Shown: positions 1 through 9,225, counted from the first letter of the stretch. The stretch: 64,000 nucleotides of DNA from Rhizobium pisi (GCF_003938655.1 NZ_RJJT01000002.1:310001-374000), one strand, 5' to 3'. Translations and numbers: made by a program. Notes: generated by a model not told the origin, from the sequence alone.

Positions 1-738
1 ATCGCCGCGCTCAATTGCTCGGCCAACCCGCTCGATCCGGGTGACATGGGCAAGCGCCACCGCAAGGAGATGGAACAGACGATCCGTCTCGCCGGTGAAA
101 TCGGTGTGAAGACCATCGTCACGATGTCCGGATTGCCGGAAGCAGCACCCGGCGACATGGTTCCGAACTGGCTCGTCTACACCAAGAGCTGGCCGGAGGA
201 GATGCCCGAGCGTGATCGCTATCAGTGGGAGGACCGCGCATTCCCGCTCTGGCATGAGCTCGTGAAGCTTGCCAAGGAAGTGGGCGTCGAGAAATATGCG
301 CTGGAAAACTTCTCGGCAATGCTCGTCTGGAACCCCGAGACTCTGTTCCGTCTGCGCAACGAGGTCGGCTCGACTGTCGGCATGAACCTCGACCCCAGCC
401 ACCTGTTCTGGAAGGGTGCCGACCCGATCGCTTCCGCCCGGGCGCTGGGCGGTGCGATCCATCATTGCCACGGCAAGGACACGCGCATCGAGCGCGGGCT
501 TGCCGATGTCAACGGTCTGCTTGAACTGAAGGACGTAACTGACGTCGCCAACCGCAGCTGGAACTACGTTGCCGTCGGCGCTGGCCATGACCTGCAGTGG
601 TGGAAGGAGTTTTTCTCTGTGGTTCGCATGGTTGGCTACAACGATTGGGTCAGTCTCGAGATGGAAGACTTCACCATGTCGACCGAGGCGGGCATCCAGT
701 CCTCCATCGACGCGCTGCAGGCAACGATCAGCCGCTGA
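1..738 (+). CDS. Sugar phosphate isomerase/epimerase family protein, 5'-truncated
   Basis: The frame is open from the first base of the window, so the gene starts upstream; an internal ATG at 46 is unlikely to be the true start because the residues before it (IAALNCSANPLDPGD) read as family sequence. The fold is the xylose-isomerase-like/AP-endonuclease-2 TIM barrel. Metal-site motifs are visible: a conserved Glu in EKYALENFS, NLDPSHLFW (Asp, His), HCHGKDT (His) and SLEMED near the C-terminus (Glu). Such proteins interconvert or epimerise sugars or inositols; the substrate cannot be told. It lies upstream of an unknown gene on the same strand, 95 bp away, and probably shares its transcript. 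Confidence 0.85.
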   Translation: MAALNCSANPLDPGDMGKRHRKEMEQTIRLAGEIGVKTIVTMSGLPEAAPGDMVPNWLVYTKSWPEEMPERDRYQWEDRAFPLWHELVKLAKEVGVEKYALENFSAMLVWNPETLFRLRNEVGSTVGMNLDPSHLFWKGADPIASARALGGAIHHCHGKDTRIERGLADVNGLLELKDVTDVANRSWNYVAVGAGHDLQWWKEFFSVVRMVGYNDWVSLEMEDFTMSTEAGIQSSIDALQATISR

Positions 739-833
739 CGGAGCGAGTGGGGCGTGCTTGTGCGGAAAGATCGATCTGGACACTATTATGGACGCGTGTT
801 CTATAAAGCGGACAGATTTGAGGGGAGCACGCC

Positions 834-2018
834 ATGCATCTTTCCATGTGGACTTACCCCTGGGACATTCAGGACCAGGGGCTCGACGCCTTTGCCGCCG
901 AGCTTCGCGGACGGGCGGGCCTTAACACGGTCAGCTTGGCGACGTCCTATCACGCCGGCCGTTTCCTTCAGCCGCGGAGCCCGCAGCAGAAAGCCTATTT
1001 TCCCGAGGACGGGACGGTCTATTTCCGGCCGGATGAAATCCTGTGGAAGGACAAGGTGATCAGGCCGTTGATGGCCCGAAATGTGGCCGAGCGCGGCGAC
1101 ATGCTGGATGCGCTCGTCGAAGGGCGCGAGAAGACCGGCCTCAAAATTTCCTGCTGGACGGTCTGCCTGCACAACAGCCGTCTCGGCATGCTGCATCCCG
1201 ATCACGTGACGCGGAACGCCTTCGGCAATCCGAACTATTACAATCTTTGCCCCTCAAGCCCTGAGGCGAGGGACTATGTCGTCACCCTCGTGCGCGACAT
1301 CACAACCAACTATCGGCCTGATATGGTGGAGCTCGAAAGCCCGAATTTCATGGGCTTCGCGCACGAGTACCATCACGAAAAGGACGGTGTCGGGCTGAAT
1401 GCCGAAGACAATTTCCTGCTGTCGCTCTGCTTCTGCGACCATTGCACGGCACGCGCCGGAAAGGCCGGCGTGCCGGTCGAGGGCGCGCGCCGAACGGTGG
1501 CGCGCTTCATCGCGGAACTCTGCGAACGCGCCGTGCCGGATCGGCAATTCCCGGACTTCCCGGCAGCCGGCATCGATGCCTACCGCGACCATTCCGACCT
1601 GCATGCCTACCTTGCCTGGCGCAGCGAGCCGGTGACCAGTCTGATCGGCGAAATCAAGGCGGCGGCCGATCCCGCAAGCCGCATCGTGCTCATCGATCTG
1701 AAGGACGGCTGGCTCGGCGGCGTCGATCTGGCAGCGGTCGGCAGGCTCTGCGACGGGGCGATCCTCTGCTGCTACGATATGGAGCCGGATGCCGTCGGCG
1801 ATGTCATTCGCACCGGCCGGGCGGCGATCGGGCCGGAAAAGTTCCTCGGGGTGGGTCTGCGTGTCTTCTATCCGGAGGTCGACGGGCCGGCGATCCTGGC
1901 GGCACGCGCCAAGGCCGCCGTCGATGCCGGCGCTGATGGCGTCAACTTCTACAATTACGGCCTGATACCGGCAAAGCGCCTCGACTGGGTCAAGGCGGCG
2001 GTCCACACAATCGCTTGA
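834..2018 (+). CDS. Uncharacterised TIM-barrel-like protein
   Basis: A 394-residue protein with no recognised specific function. The start has a good ribosome site (GAGGGGAG just upstream of ATG). It opens with MHLSMWTYPWD, contains a CFCDHC cysteine pair near residue 202, and alternates predicted strands and helices with acidic ends (VELESPN, LIDLKDG, GVNFYNYGL), which resembles glycosidase-like or family-10-like TIM barrels. No signal peptide is seen, so it is probably cytosolic. It follows the isomerase/epimerase gene and converges with the deacylase operon after only 14 bp. Inference: a carbohydrate-active or metal-dependent enzyme belonging to the same catabolic locus. The family assignment is weak; the reading frame itself is strong. 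Confidence 0.7.
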   Translation: MHLSMWTYPWDIQDQGLDAFAAELRGRAGLNTVSLATSYHAGRFLQPRSPQQKAYFPEDGTVYFRPDEILWKDKVIRPLMARNVAERGDMLDALVEGREKTGLKISCWTVCLHNSRLGMLHPDHVTRNAFGNPNYYNLCPSSPEARDYVVTLVRDITTNYRPDMVELESPNFMGFAHEYHHEKDGVGLNAEDNFLLSLCFCDHCTARAGKAGVPVEGARRTVARFIAELCERAVPDRQFPDFPAAGIDAYRDHSDLHAYLAWRSEPVTSLIGEIKAAADPASRIVLIDLKDGWLGGVDLAAVGRLCDGAILCCYDMEPDAVGDVIRTGRAAIGPEKFLGVGLRVFYPEVDGPAILAARAKAAVDAGADGVNFYNYGLIPAKRLDWVKAAVHTIA

Positions 2019-2032
2019 GCAGATCAGCGCTC

Positions 2033-3046
2033 TCAGGAGGCGATTGGTTCAGCGACCTGGATCAGGCAGTCGCCGGCCTGGCTGTCGCAATGCAGCCTGT
2101 GGGAAATGACGATGCCGCTCTCGGCAAAGCGCAGCTCTTCTTCCGGTTGCTCCAGGCATTCCAGGTCATGGTACCATCCGGCGAGATCGCCGGCGGAAAC
2201 GGATGCGCCGAGGGCTGCGGCGGGCTCGAACCAGCCTCTTCGGTTCGCATAGATGCCCTGGCTGTGACGAGACAGCGAAAGCAGCTGCAACGGTCCGGGC
2301 TCGGCGAGCGGTAGGCGCGACAGGACCGGGCGTCCGACGATGCCGAGCGCAACGAGCAGCCGATCGATCGCTGCTGCCGTGAAGGCCATCGTCTCGGGCG
2401 TCACCGTTCCGCCGCCGCCGAACTCGCCCGAAAGACCGATGATTCCCGACCGCCGGGCAGCACCCATCGATGTCGGCGCCGCCGGTCCATTGTCGGCGAT
2501 GAAGGCATGCGACGCACCGAGCGCGCGCACCAGCGAGACGGACCGCTCGAAGCGGGCCGCATCGGCCTGCCGTTCGATCAGCGTGCAGGGCAGGTGCGCC
2601 ATCGACGTGCCGCCCGAATGCAGGTCGAGCACAACGTCATGGCGTGGAAAGAGTTCATGTTCGAGGAAATGCGCCATGCGCGCCGTCGGCGACCCTGTGG
2701 GATCGCCGGGAAAGGCGCGGTTGAGGTTGCCGCCGTCAAAGGGCGAGCAGCGCTTGGCCGCCATTGCCGCCGGCAGGTTTGCCATCGGCAGGATGGTGAC
2801 CGCGCCGCGGATTTCCTCAACCTTGAGCAACCGCATCAGCCGCCCGAGCTGGAGTTCGCCCTCATATTCATCGCCATGGTTGCCCGCCATCAGCAGCAGG
2901 GACGGTCCCTCGCCATTCCTGAGGCGAAGGATCGGAATACGGATCTGATAATAGGGCGAACGGTCGATCGAATAGGGAATCGCGAGGTGGCCGGCCTGCC
3001 GGCCCTCACGCGAAAAGTCGATCGGATTGACGAGACCGCTATGCAT
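2033..3046 (-). CDS. Succinylglutamate desuccinylase/aspartoacylase family N-deacylase (DoeB-like)
   Basis: This zinc carboxypeptidase-fold deacylase removes an N-acyl group from an amino acid or diamino acid. Zinc-site motifs are GNHGDEYEG (His57, Glu60) and DLHSGG (His143); NLNRAFPG around residues 107-114 is typical of the DoeB branch, which acts on N-acetyl-2,4-diaminobutyrate in ectoine breakdown. The length (337 residues) fits. No other ectoine genes are nearby, so an N-acylated amino compound other than an ectoine intermediate is the more likely substrate. It is the last gene of the leftward ABC-transporter operon, 84 bp after the RidA gene. Confidence 0.85.
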   Translation of the reverse strand: MHSGLVNPIDFSREGRQAGHLAIPYSIDRSPYYQIRIPILRLRNGEGPSLLLMAGNHGDEYEGELQLGRLMRLLKVEEIRGAVTILPMANLPAAMAAKRCSPFDGGNLNRAFPGDPTGSPTARMAHFLEHELFPRHDVVLDLHSGGTSMAHLPCTLIERQADAARFERSVSLVRALGASHAFIADNGPAAPTSMGAARRSGIIGLSGEFGGGGTVTPETMAFTAAAIDRLLVALGIVGRPVLSRLPLAEPGPLQLLSLSRHSQGIYANRRGWFEPAAALGASVSAGDLAGWYHDLECLEQPEEELRFAESGIVISHRLHCDSQAGDCLIQVAEPIAS

Positions 3047-3130
3047 GATGTCTCCAGTGCGGGCGGTTGCGATGCCGTTACCTACGCATCGTGCTTTCCG
3101 AAAATCGAATCCGATTTTCGGGCCGATACG

Positions 3131-3475
3131 CTAGAGCGCGGCGACCGCGGTCATTTCGACGCGCAGATCAGGATCGGCGAGACGAGCTTCGGTGCAGGCG
3201 CGGGCAGGCGGATTTTCGATGTCGATCCAGCTGTCATAGACGCTGTTCATCGCCTCGAAATCGACGATTGCCGGCAGGAAGACGTTGACAGCGATAAGGC
3301 GCGAGCGGTCAGTACCGGCTTCTTTCAAGAGAGCGTCGATCTTGCCAAGCACGTCGCGGGTCTGGTCCTCGATGCCGGCCTTGCGATTTTCCGCAACCTG
3401 GCCGGCAATGTAGACGAGCCCGCCATAGCTGACGGCCTGGCTCATACGGGAACCTTTCTGGTAACGCTGGATCAT
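3131..3475 (-). CDS. RidA family (YjgF/UK114) reactive imine deaminase
   Basis: A 114-residue RidA/Rid-family protein. The conserved pattern is present: VYIAGQVA near the N-terminus and PPARACTEA with the catalytic-type Arg, followed by VEMTAVA. Family members hydrolyse enamine/imine intermediates released by PLP dehydratases, giving a 2-oxo acid and ammonia. The gene lies 35 bp after the PLP-dependent dehydratase-like gene, which is exactly the enzyme that would make such imines, so a direct metabolic partnership is likely. ATG at 3475 is used; a second Met at residue 11 is possible. Confidence 0.9.
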   Translation of the reverse strand: MIQRYQKGSRMSQAVSYGGLVYIAGQVAENRKAGIEDQTRDVLGKIDALLKEAGTDRSRLIAVNVFLPAIVDFEAMNSVYDSWIDIENPPARACTEARLADPDLRVEMTAVAAL

Positions 3476-3510
3476 GCAGCTTTTCCTTTTCTTGCTTTTG
3501 GAGGAAGAGT

Positions 3511-4821
3511 TCAGCCGAAGCTGGTCAGATAGGCCACCGTCACCGAATGATCGGGATCGAGGCCATAGAGAATTGCGTGCCGGTCAAGGCAGGTGCAGGG
3601 ATGCGAGATACCGAATTCGATAACGTCGCCGACCAACACGTCGCTATCATCGGCAAGCGCCAGGAAGGCGTGCTGATCGTTGAGGCGCAGAACTTTTGCA
3701 CTTTCGAGATCGGCAAGACGGGCGCCATTGCGATAGACCGCCAAGGGCCGCGGCATCCCCTGGTCCATCGCCACATCACGCATGCCCATTCCTGAGATCG
3801 CGAGCTGCGGCTCCGGCCGGGACAACACCTCGGCCCAGACCCGCAGCGCGGGGCGGAAACCCGCAGCCGCGGAAATCATCTCGCCGCCGATGCGCAAGCC
3901 GCCGCGCGCATTGAGGCCGGCAAGGCCGCGTTCGTAGATGCCATGATCGTGGAAGAAGATCGCGCCGCTGCGCAACACGAGCCTGCAGGCGGGATCGGCC
4001 GCGACGACGGCTGAAAGCCGCGCGACCACAATATCGAAGAACACCGACCCGCCTGATGTAACGAGGAGCGGGCGCTGATTGCCGATGCGGGCGCGCAGCT
4101 TCGGCAGGAAATCTGATGTCATCGCCATCAGCGCGTCGATCCGCAGCATCGTCTCTTCCGGATCGGCAGTCGCGGCCGCGCCCTCATAGGCGGCGATGCC
4201 GGTCAGCCGGAAGGCCGGTGTCTCCATGGCGAGGATCGTGTCGAGAAGCTTTGCTGCGGCATCAGCGCTGCGGATACCGGCGCGACCGGCGCCGAACTCT
4301 ACCATCAGCCCGAGAGGCGGCAGATCTGCACGCCCCTGCCATGCGGAGGAGAGAGCCTCGAGCAACGCCATCGAATCCACGAAGACATGCAATTCCGCAT
4401 CGGGATATTGGCCAAGCAGGGCGGCAAGCCGGCGGGCGGCGGCGGCCCCGCCGATCTCGTTGGCGAGGATCAGCCGGCGCTGTCCCGCCTTGAGCAGGAC
4501 CGCAGCCTGGCGAATGTCGGCGACCGTCATGCCCCAAGCGCCGGCTGCAACAAGCGTATCCGCCAGGACCGTCGACATCGGCGTCTTGGCGTGTGGAGCG
4601 ATTTCGGCGCCGTGACTTTTGACATAGATCATCATCAGTTCGGCATTGTCGGCGAAGGCCTGCCGGTCGAGCGAGATCAGCGGCAGGGCCATCCTGCCGT
4701 CATAAGGTTTCCATCCCTGCTTGCCGATGGCAGCAAGCGAGAGCGGCGGATGGCCCGGTGGAAAGCCGCGCACCCGCTCGTCGATCAGCACGTTTTCCGT
4801 CGTGGTATGAAGGTCAGACAT
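3511..4821 (-). CDS. DSD1-family PLP amino-acid dehydratase/deaminase (alanine racemase N-terminal fold)
   Basis: A 436-residue fold-type III PLP enzyme. The PLP lysine lies in PHAKTPM (Lys79). The C-terminal domain has the metal-site pattern GISHPCTC (His407, Cys409 or Cys411), as in D-serine or D-threo-3-hydroxyaspartate dehydratases and D-threonine aldolases. Reaction expected: loss of water and ammonia from a beta-hydroxy-D-amino acid, or aldol cleavage. The start ATG at 4821 overlaps the end of the amidohydrolase gene by 8 bp, indicating coupling; an open upstream extension to 4965 reads as non-native sequence. RidA lies directly downstream. Confidence 0.85.
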   Translation of the reverse strand: MSDLHTTTENVLIDERVRGFPPGHPPLSLAAIGKQGWKPYDGRMALPLISLDRQAFADNAELMMIYVKSHGAEIAPHAKTPMSTVLADTLVAAGAWGMTVADIRQAAVLLKAGQRRLILANEIGGAAAARRLAALLGQYPDAELHVFVDSMALLEALSSAWQGRADLPPLGLMVEFGAGRAGIRSADAAAKLLDTILAMETPAFRLTGIAAYEGAAATADPEETMLRIDALMAMTSDFLPKLRARIGNQRPLLVTSGGSVFFDIVVARLSAVVAADPACRLVLRSGAIFFHDHGIYERGLAGLNARGGLRIGGEMISAAAGFRPALRVWAEVLSRPEPQLAISGMGMRDVAMDQGMPRPLAVYRNGARLADLESAKVLRLNDQHAFLALADDSDVLVGDVIEFGISHPCTCLDRHAILYGLDPDHSVTVAYLTSFG

Positions 4822-5767
4822 GGCAGCCCCAGATATCGGCCGGTTCGGCGATGCCGAGGCGATAGGTGTCGTTGGCGGTGGCAAAGAACAAAGCGCGCTG
4901 TTCGTCGTAAGACAGCTGCGAGGCGACGATGCGGAAAACCTGATAGACCTCGTCGAAAGAGGCATGCAGGCCGGCGACCGGAAAGTCGCTCGCGAACATC
5001 GAACGGTCAGGACCGAAACAATCGAGGCAATGCTCGATCACCGGCCGCAGGCTTTCGAGCGTCCATTGGTTGTCATAGGCGACGAGGTCGGAAATCTTCA
5101 GACGCACATTCTGCTCGTTGCCGAGCGCCCGCAGGCCGCGGCGCCAGAGCGCCATGCCGTCCTCGGTCCTGTCGGCGGGACTGCCGCCGTGATTGAGCAC
5201 GAAAAGCGTTAGCGGGAAGGCACGTACCAGCTCCAGTGCCTCGCCCATCTGCCAGGGATAGAGCATCAGGTCGAAGACCAGCCCGAGGCGCGTCACCTCG
5301 GCAAGCCCCGCCCGCCAGGCGGGATCGCTCATGCGATTGGCGCGCGGCGCAAAACTCTTCGCCGCTTCAGGATGCCAGCTCAGAATATCGCGGATGCCGA
5401 CGACGTTGGGGTTTTCCGCTTCCGCCTCGAGCAGGCGCATGGCGTCCGGCCCGTCGAGGGGAACGCGCGCGATATAACGGTGCGCCACCCCGGACGTGCG
5501 GTCGAGCCCGTCCAGCCAGCGGCTTTCCTCCAGCGGATGCTCGTCGGACCAGCCGGCCTCGACATGGACGGTCGCAACCACGTTCTGGTGTGCGGCATCG
5601 GCACGATAATCCCCGATGCCGTAGTCGCACAGGATCGGCGCCAGGCTGCCGAAAACTATCTCTTCACCAGCCGCCCGCGCCTTCTGCAGCCAGGGATGAC
5701 GCTGCAGGCTGAGATCCCAGAGATGGTGATGTGGGTCGATCACCGGCCCGTCATAGGCTTGCGTCAT
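4814..5767 (-). CDS. Amidohydrolase family protein (2-pyrone-4,6-dicarboxylate lactonase/L-rhamnono-lactonase type)
   Basis: A 317-residue amidohydrolase_2 enzyme. The metal motif is DPHHHLWDLS (His13-15) near the N-terminus, FVLNHGG carries a central His, and FASDFPV carries the catalytic Asp. These cytosolic enzymes open lactones or cleave cyclic amides. The ATG at 5767 overlaps the stop of the upstream permease by 4 bp, and its own stop overlaps the next gene by 8 bp, so it is translationally coupled within the operon. Longer in-frame open sequence upstream lies inside the permease gene and is rejected. Likely role: opening a ring or lactone in the imported substrate. Confidence 0.87.
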   Translation of the reverse strand: MTQAYDGPVIDPHHHLWDLSLQRHPWLQKARAAGEEIVFGSLAPILCDYGIGDYRADAAHQNVVATVHVEAGWSDEHPLEESRWLDGLDRTSGVAHRYIARVPLDGPDAMRLLEAEAENPNVVGIRDILSWHPEAAKSFAPRANRMSDPAWRAGLAEVTRLGLVFDLMLYPWQMGEALELVRAFPLTLFVLNHGGSPADRTEDGMALWRRGLRALGNEQNVRLKISDLVAYDNQWTLESLRPVIEHCLDCFGPDRSMFASDFPVAGLHASFDEVYQVFRIVASQLSYDEQRALFFATANDTYRLGIAEPADIWGCHV

Positions 5768-6705
5768 CGGCGCGCCTCGCGGCCGGAAATAAGCAGAAGC
5801 GCGAGGATCAGCGTGCCGAACATGATCGACCGCCAGCCGGGCGAGGCGTTGACGACGGTGATCAGCGCAGTCGTCGTGACGAGCAGGATTGCTCCCGGAA
5901 TGGTTCCGGCATAGGTGCCACGCCCACCCAAAATCGACGTGCCGCCGAGCACCACCGCGGCGATCGACGTCAGCAGGTAGGGATCGCCGATGCCGACATA
6001 GCCTTGCCGGTTCATGCCGAGCACGAGAATGCCGGCGAGCCCTGCGAAAAAGCCCGAAAGCGTATGGACGATCAGCGTGTTGCGCGTGACGCTGACGGCG
6101 GAAAGGCGGGCAGCCAGCGGATTCGCTCCGAGTGCAAGGAAACGGGCGCCGATCGGCATGCGATGAACGAGCAGCAGGACGACAACCGAGACGACAAGCC
6201 ACAATACGATGCCCGAGGGAATGCCGAGCGGCCGCGCCTGCCCGAGCAGGATGACCGCCGGATTGCTGACGGTGACGGCACTGCCGCCCGCAATGATAAC
6301 GAGCAGGCCCTGCAGGAAGGTCGCCATCGCAAGCGTCATGATGATCGGTGGCACGCGAAGATAGCCAGCACCGGCCCCGTTCATCAGGCCGATAGCCGTG
6401 GCGACGCCAAGGGCTGCCACGATGCCGGCGAGGCCGGTCGGGTCCCAGGCAGGTGAAATCAACGGCAGCAGGATTGCCGTGACCGTGATGACAGCGCCGA
6501 CGGAAAGATCGATGCCGCCCATCTGGATGACGAGCGTCTGACCGGCAGCAACGATGCCGATCACCGCAGCAAGTTCGATCAGATATCGCAGGTGTCCATA
6601 GGCGCCGAAACCGTGCAGCGTGAAGCTCGCAACGATCCAGACGAACGCGACCAGAAGGAAGGTCAGGAGCGGCGGATTGCGGAACGCGGATCTGATGATG
6701 TTCAT
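5764..6705 (-). CDS. Sugar-type ABC transporter permease (RbsC family), second permease
   Basis: A 313-residue inner-membrane permease of the BPD_transp_2/RbsC family with about 8-10 hydrophobic segments. Typical motifs are IQMGGIDLSVGA and VVLGGTSILGGRGT. ATG at 6705 is preceded by GGAGGG at good spacing and overlaps the stop of the other permease gene (ATGA); an upstream ATG at 6720 has no comparable ribosome site. With its partner it forms a heterodimeric channel for the binding protein and ATPase encoded upstream. Confidence 0.9.
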   Translation of the reverse strand: MNIIRSAFRNPPLLTFLLVAFVWIVASFTLHGFGAYGHLRYLIELAAVIGIVAAGQTLVIQMGGIDLSVGAVITVTAILLPLISPAWDPTGLAGIVAALGVATAIGLMNGAGAGYLRVPPIIMTLAMATFLQGLLVIIAGGSAVTVSNPAVILLGQARPLGIPSGIVLWLVVSVVVLLLVHRMPIGARFLALGANPLAARLSAVSVTRNTLIVHTLSGFFAGLAGILVLGMNRQGYVGIGDPYLLTSIAAVVLGGTSILGGRGTYAGTIPGAILLVTTTALITVVNASPGWRSIMFGTLILALLLISGREARR

Positions 6706-7664
6706 CGCCTTGCCCTCCATGTGCCAAGAAGCTCGGGCACGGCGACCGCGCCGACGATGATCAACCCTTGAGCGATATATTGCGCAACCGGCGGGAAGCC
6801 GAGGAAGAACATGACGTTGATCATGACCGAGAGCAGCAGGCTGCCGCAGATCGCGCCGCGCATCGTGCCTTTGCCGCCGAGGAAGCCGACGCCGCCGAGC
6901 ACGGCGGCGGCGATCGAGTTCAGCGTGAAGGGCGTGCCGATGACGGGATCGCCCGACCCGGTCTGGGCGGCGACGAAGAGACCGGTCAGGGCGGCGAGAA
7001 GACCGGACAGCGCGAAGGCTGCGACCTTCACACGTTCAACTGGGACGCCGGAACGGAATGCGCCGACCGGATTGTCGCCCGCCGCGTAGATCCCGAGGCC
7101 GAGAGGCGTTGCGAGAAAGACCTTCCAGAGTACCAGGATGACGACGAGCAGCAGGAAGGCGACCGGCGTGTGGCCGGCCAGCGTGGTCGACAGCCAGTCG
7201 GGAATGAACCCGCCCGGCCGCGGCAGCAGGATGAGGGCGACCCCGCCGATGATGAAGGAGCCGGCAAGCGTGACGATGATTGCGGGCAACCGCAGATACG
7301 TGACGATGGCGCCGATGACCGCGCCGATGGCAAGGCCGACAAGCGCGACCGCGAGAATGCCGCCCGGTACGCCGAGCGTCCCTTCCATCGTCGTTGCGGC
7401 GATCACGGCTCCGAGGCTGACCAGCGGTCCGATCGCCAGCGTGATGCCGCCGTTTAGCATGAGCAGCGCCTGCGCCATGGTGACGAGCGCGAGCGGGAAC
7501 CAGTTCTGCGTGAACTTGGAGAAGCCGCCGATGGAAAGGATGCCGGGAAAGAGCACGGCGTAGAGGATGAGAAAGGCGGCAACGACAAGGTAGAGGCCGC
7601 CGAGGCCGCGGTTGCGGCGAAGCTGGACAGAGCCGTAGAGCCGGGATGACGAACTTGTGCTCAT
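6702..7664 (-). CDS. Sugar-type ABC transporter permease (RbsC family), first permease
   Basis: A 320-residue RbsC-like permease with multiple hydrophobic helices. Diagnostic motifs are MLNGGITLAIGP in the first half and AVLGGVGFLGGKGT near the C-terminus. It overlaps the ATPase gene by 4 bp upstream and the second permease by 4 bp downstream, the usual arrangement for ribose-type importers with two unlike permeases. The substrate is unknown; the enzymes downstream suggest an amino- or acylamino-containing polyol, lactone or hydroxy-amino acid rather than a plain sugar. Confidence 0.92.
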   Translation of the reverse strand: MSTSSSSRLYGSVQLRRNRGLGGLYLVVAAFLILYAVLFPGILSIGGFSKFTQNWFPLALVTMAQALLMLNGGITLAIGPLVSLGAVIAATTMEGTLGVPGGILAVALVGLAIGAVIGAIVTYLRLPAIIVTLAGSFIIGGVALILLPRPGGFIPDWLSTTLAGHTPVAFLLLVVILVLWKVFLATPLGLGIYAAGDNPVGAFRSGVPVERVKVAAFALSGLLAALTGLFVAAQTGSGDPVIGTPFTLNSIAAAVLGGVGFLGGKGTMRGAICGSLLLSVMINVMFFLGFPPVAQYIAQGLIIVGAVAVPELLGTWRARR

Positions 7665-9175
7665 GCTGCGGCTCCCTGTGGTGCGGCCGAGATGCCCATG
7701 GCCGCGCCGACGATCGCCCCTTCGCTGATTTCATCGTGCGATAGCGCCGCCGCGACGCGCCCCTCGCGCAGAACGACGATGCGGTCGCAGAGATGCACGA
7801 GCTCCGGCGTATCGGAACTTGCCAGAATGACGAGCCGTCCTTCGGCCGCGAAGGCGCGCAACATGAGATAGATCTCCCGCTTGGTCTCGATGTCGACGCC
7901 ACGCGTCGGATCGTTGAGCAGCAGGACGGAGGGATCGAGCGGCAGCCATTTGGCGAGCGCCACCTTCTGCTGGTTGCCGCCGGAAAGCGCCTGCACCGGG
8001 CGTGCCGTATCGCCTTTGATCGTCAGGCGGCGCGCGAGATCGGCGACTAGGCCGGTTTCCGCCGGCCGGTCGCGTAAGCCGTTGCGGGTGAGCCGCCCAA
8101 GCGAGGGCAAGATGAGATTGGAGGCAATGGAGTGGGGCAGCACCAGCCCTTCATGCTTGCGGTCAGCCGGAACATAGACGATGCCCGCCGCATTCGCCTC
8201 GCCGACATCAGCGGGCAGGGCGAGTTTGCCGGATACTTCCGCGCGAGCGGCCGAGGCTGGAATCGCGCCATAGAGACCAAGTAGTAGGTCTTCCTGCCCC
8301 TGTCCCACCAGTCCGCCGATGCCGACGATCTCGCCGGCGCATGCGGAAAAGCCGATGTCGTGCACCATGCCGGCGGAGAAGCCCTCGACGCTGATGCGTA
8401 TTTCGCCGGGTCTAGCGGCAGCGCGCGGTGGGAACAGGTCGCCAGTCTCGCGGCCAACCATGAGGCGCACCAGGCCTTCGCCGTCGATGCCGGACAGCGA
8501 CTGGTCGGCGGTGACCAAGCCGTCCTTCAGCACCGTGACATGCGAGCAGAGCGCCTGCACTTCGTTGAGGCGGTGGGAAATATAGAGAAGTGCCGTGCCA
8601 CGCTTTCTTAGCGTCTCGATCAGCCGGGCAAGGATGCCGGCTTCGTGCGCGGAGAGCGACGAGGTCGGCTCGTCCAGAATGAGCACGCGCGGCTTGCGGA
8701 ACAGTGCCTTGGCGATCTCCACCATCTGACGGCGGCCGAGCGCAAGATCGGCGAGCGGCATGTCGAGCGGCTCGGTGAGCCCGACCAAGTCGCAGACCTC
8801 TTGCACGCCGCGGTGGAGCGCTCGGTAATCGATGAGCCCGAACCGGCGCGGAAAGGCACCGAGCCCGATGTTTTCGGCGATCGAGAGACTGGCCGTCAGG
8901 CTCAACTCCTGCTGCACCACGGCAATGCCGGCCGCGCGCGCAGCTGCCGGGCTGAAACGTCCGACCGGCTTGCCGTCGACCAGGATGGAACCGCTGTCGG
9001 GCTGGAGGGCGCCCGACAGGAGGTTGATCAATGTGGATTTGCCTGCGCCGTTTTCGCCGAGCAGGGCGTGAACCCTGCCCGGCAGAAGGGCGATATCGAC
9101 GCCCTTCAAAACGGGATTGCCGAAAAATCCCTTGAACACCTGCCGGGCTTCCAGCAGGGGTCGTTCTTCCGTCAT
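7661..9175 (-). CDS. Sugar-type ABC transporter ATP-binding protein (RbsA/MglA family)
   Basis: A 504-residue ATPase with two nucleotide-binding domains. The first has Walker A GENGAGKST around residue 42 and Walker B LILDEPTSSLS; the second has the signature LSGGNQQKVALAKW and LLLNDPTRGVD, with the degenerate Walker A common in the second half of RbsA proteins. It energises the two permeases encoded after it (4-bp overlap). ATG at 9175 is used; an in-frame start at 9190 would add five residues. Confidence 0.93.
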   Translation of the reverse strand: MTEERPLLEARQVFKGFFGNPVLKGVDIALLPGRVHALLGENGAGKSTLINLLSGALQPDSGSILVDGKPVGRFSPAAARAAGIAVVQQELSLTASLSIAENIGLGAFPRRFGLIDYRALHRGVQEVCDLVGLTEPLDMPLADLALGRRQMVEIAKALFRKPRVLILDEPTSSLSAHEAGILARLIETLRKRGTALLYISHRLNEVQALCSHVTVLKDGLVTADQSLSGIDGEGLVRLMVGRETGDLFPPRAAARPGEIRISVEGFSAGMVHDIGFSACAGEIVGIGGLVGQGQEDLLLGLYGAIPASAARAEVSGKLALPADVGEANAAGIVYVPADRKHEGLVLPHSIASNLILPSLGRLTRNGLRDRPAETGLVADLARRLTIKGDTARPVQALSGGNQQKVALAKWLPLDPSVLLLNDPTRGVDIETKREIYLMLRAFAAEGRLVILASSDTPELVHLCDRIVVLREGRVAAALSHDEISEGAIVGAAMGISAAPQGAAA

Positions 9176-9182
9176 GACGGCT

Positions 9183-9225
9183 TCCCTCAACCCGAGTTAC
9201 TTGGGCGGATTATTTGAGCGGATTA
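9183..9225. repeat. Short imperfect tandem repeat at the 3' end of the binding-protein gene
   Basis: On the minus strand the end of the gene and the following bases read AAGTAATCCGC, then AAATAATCCGC, then AAGTAAC, a unit of about 14-15 bp repeated two to three times. The first copy contains the stop codon TAA. It looks like a small slippage duplication; each copy carries an in-frame or near-frame TAA. Confidence 0.5.

Noticed and set aside
4814-6727. Very long minus-strand frame of 637 codons
   Set aside because: Only its 3' part (from 5767) is the amidohydrolase; the rest reads Arg/His-rich nonsense over the permease gene, which has clear family sequence in another frame.
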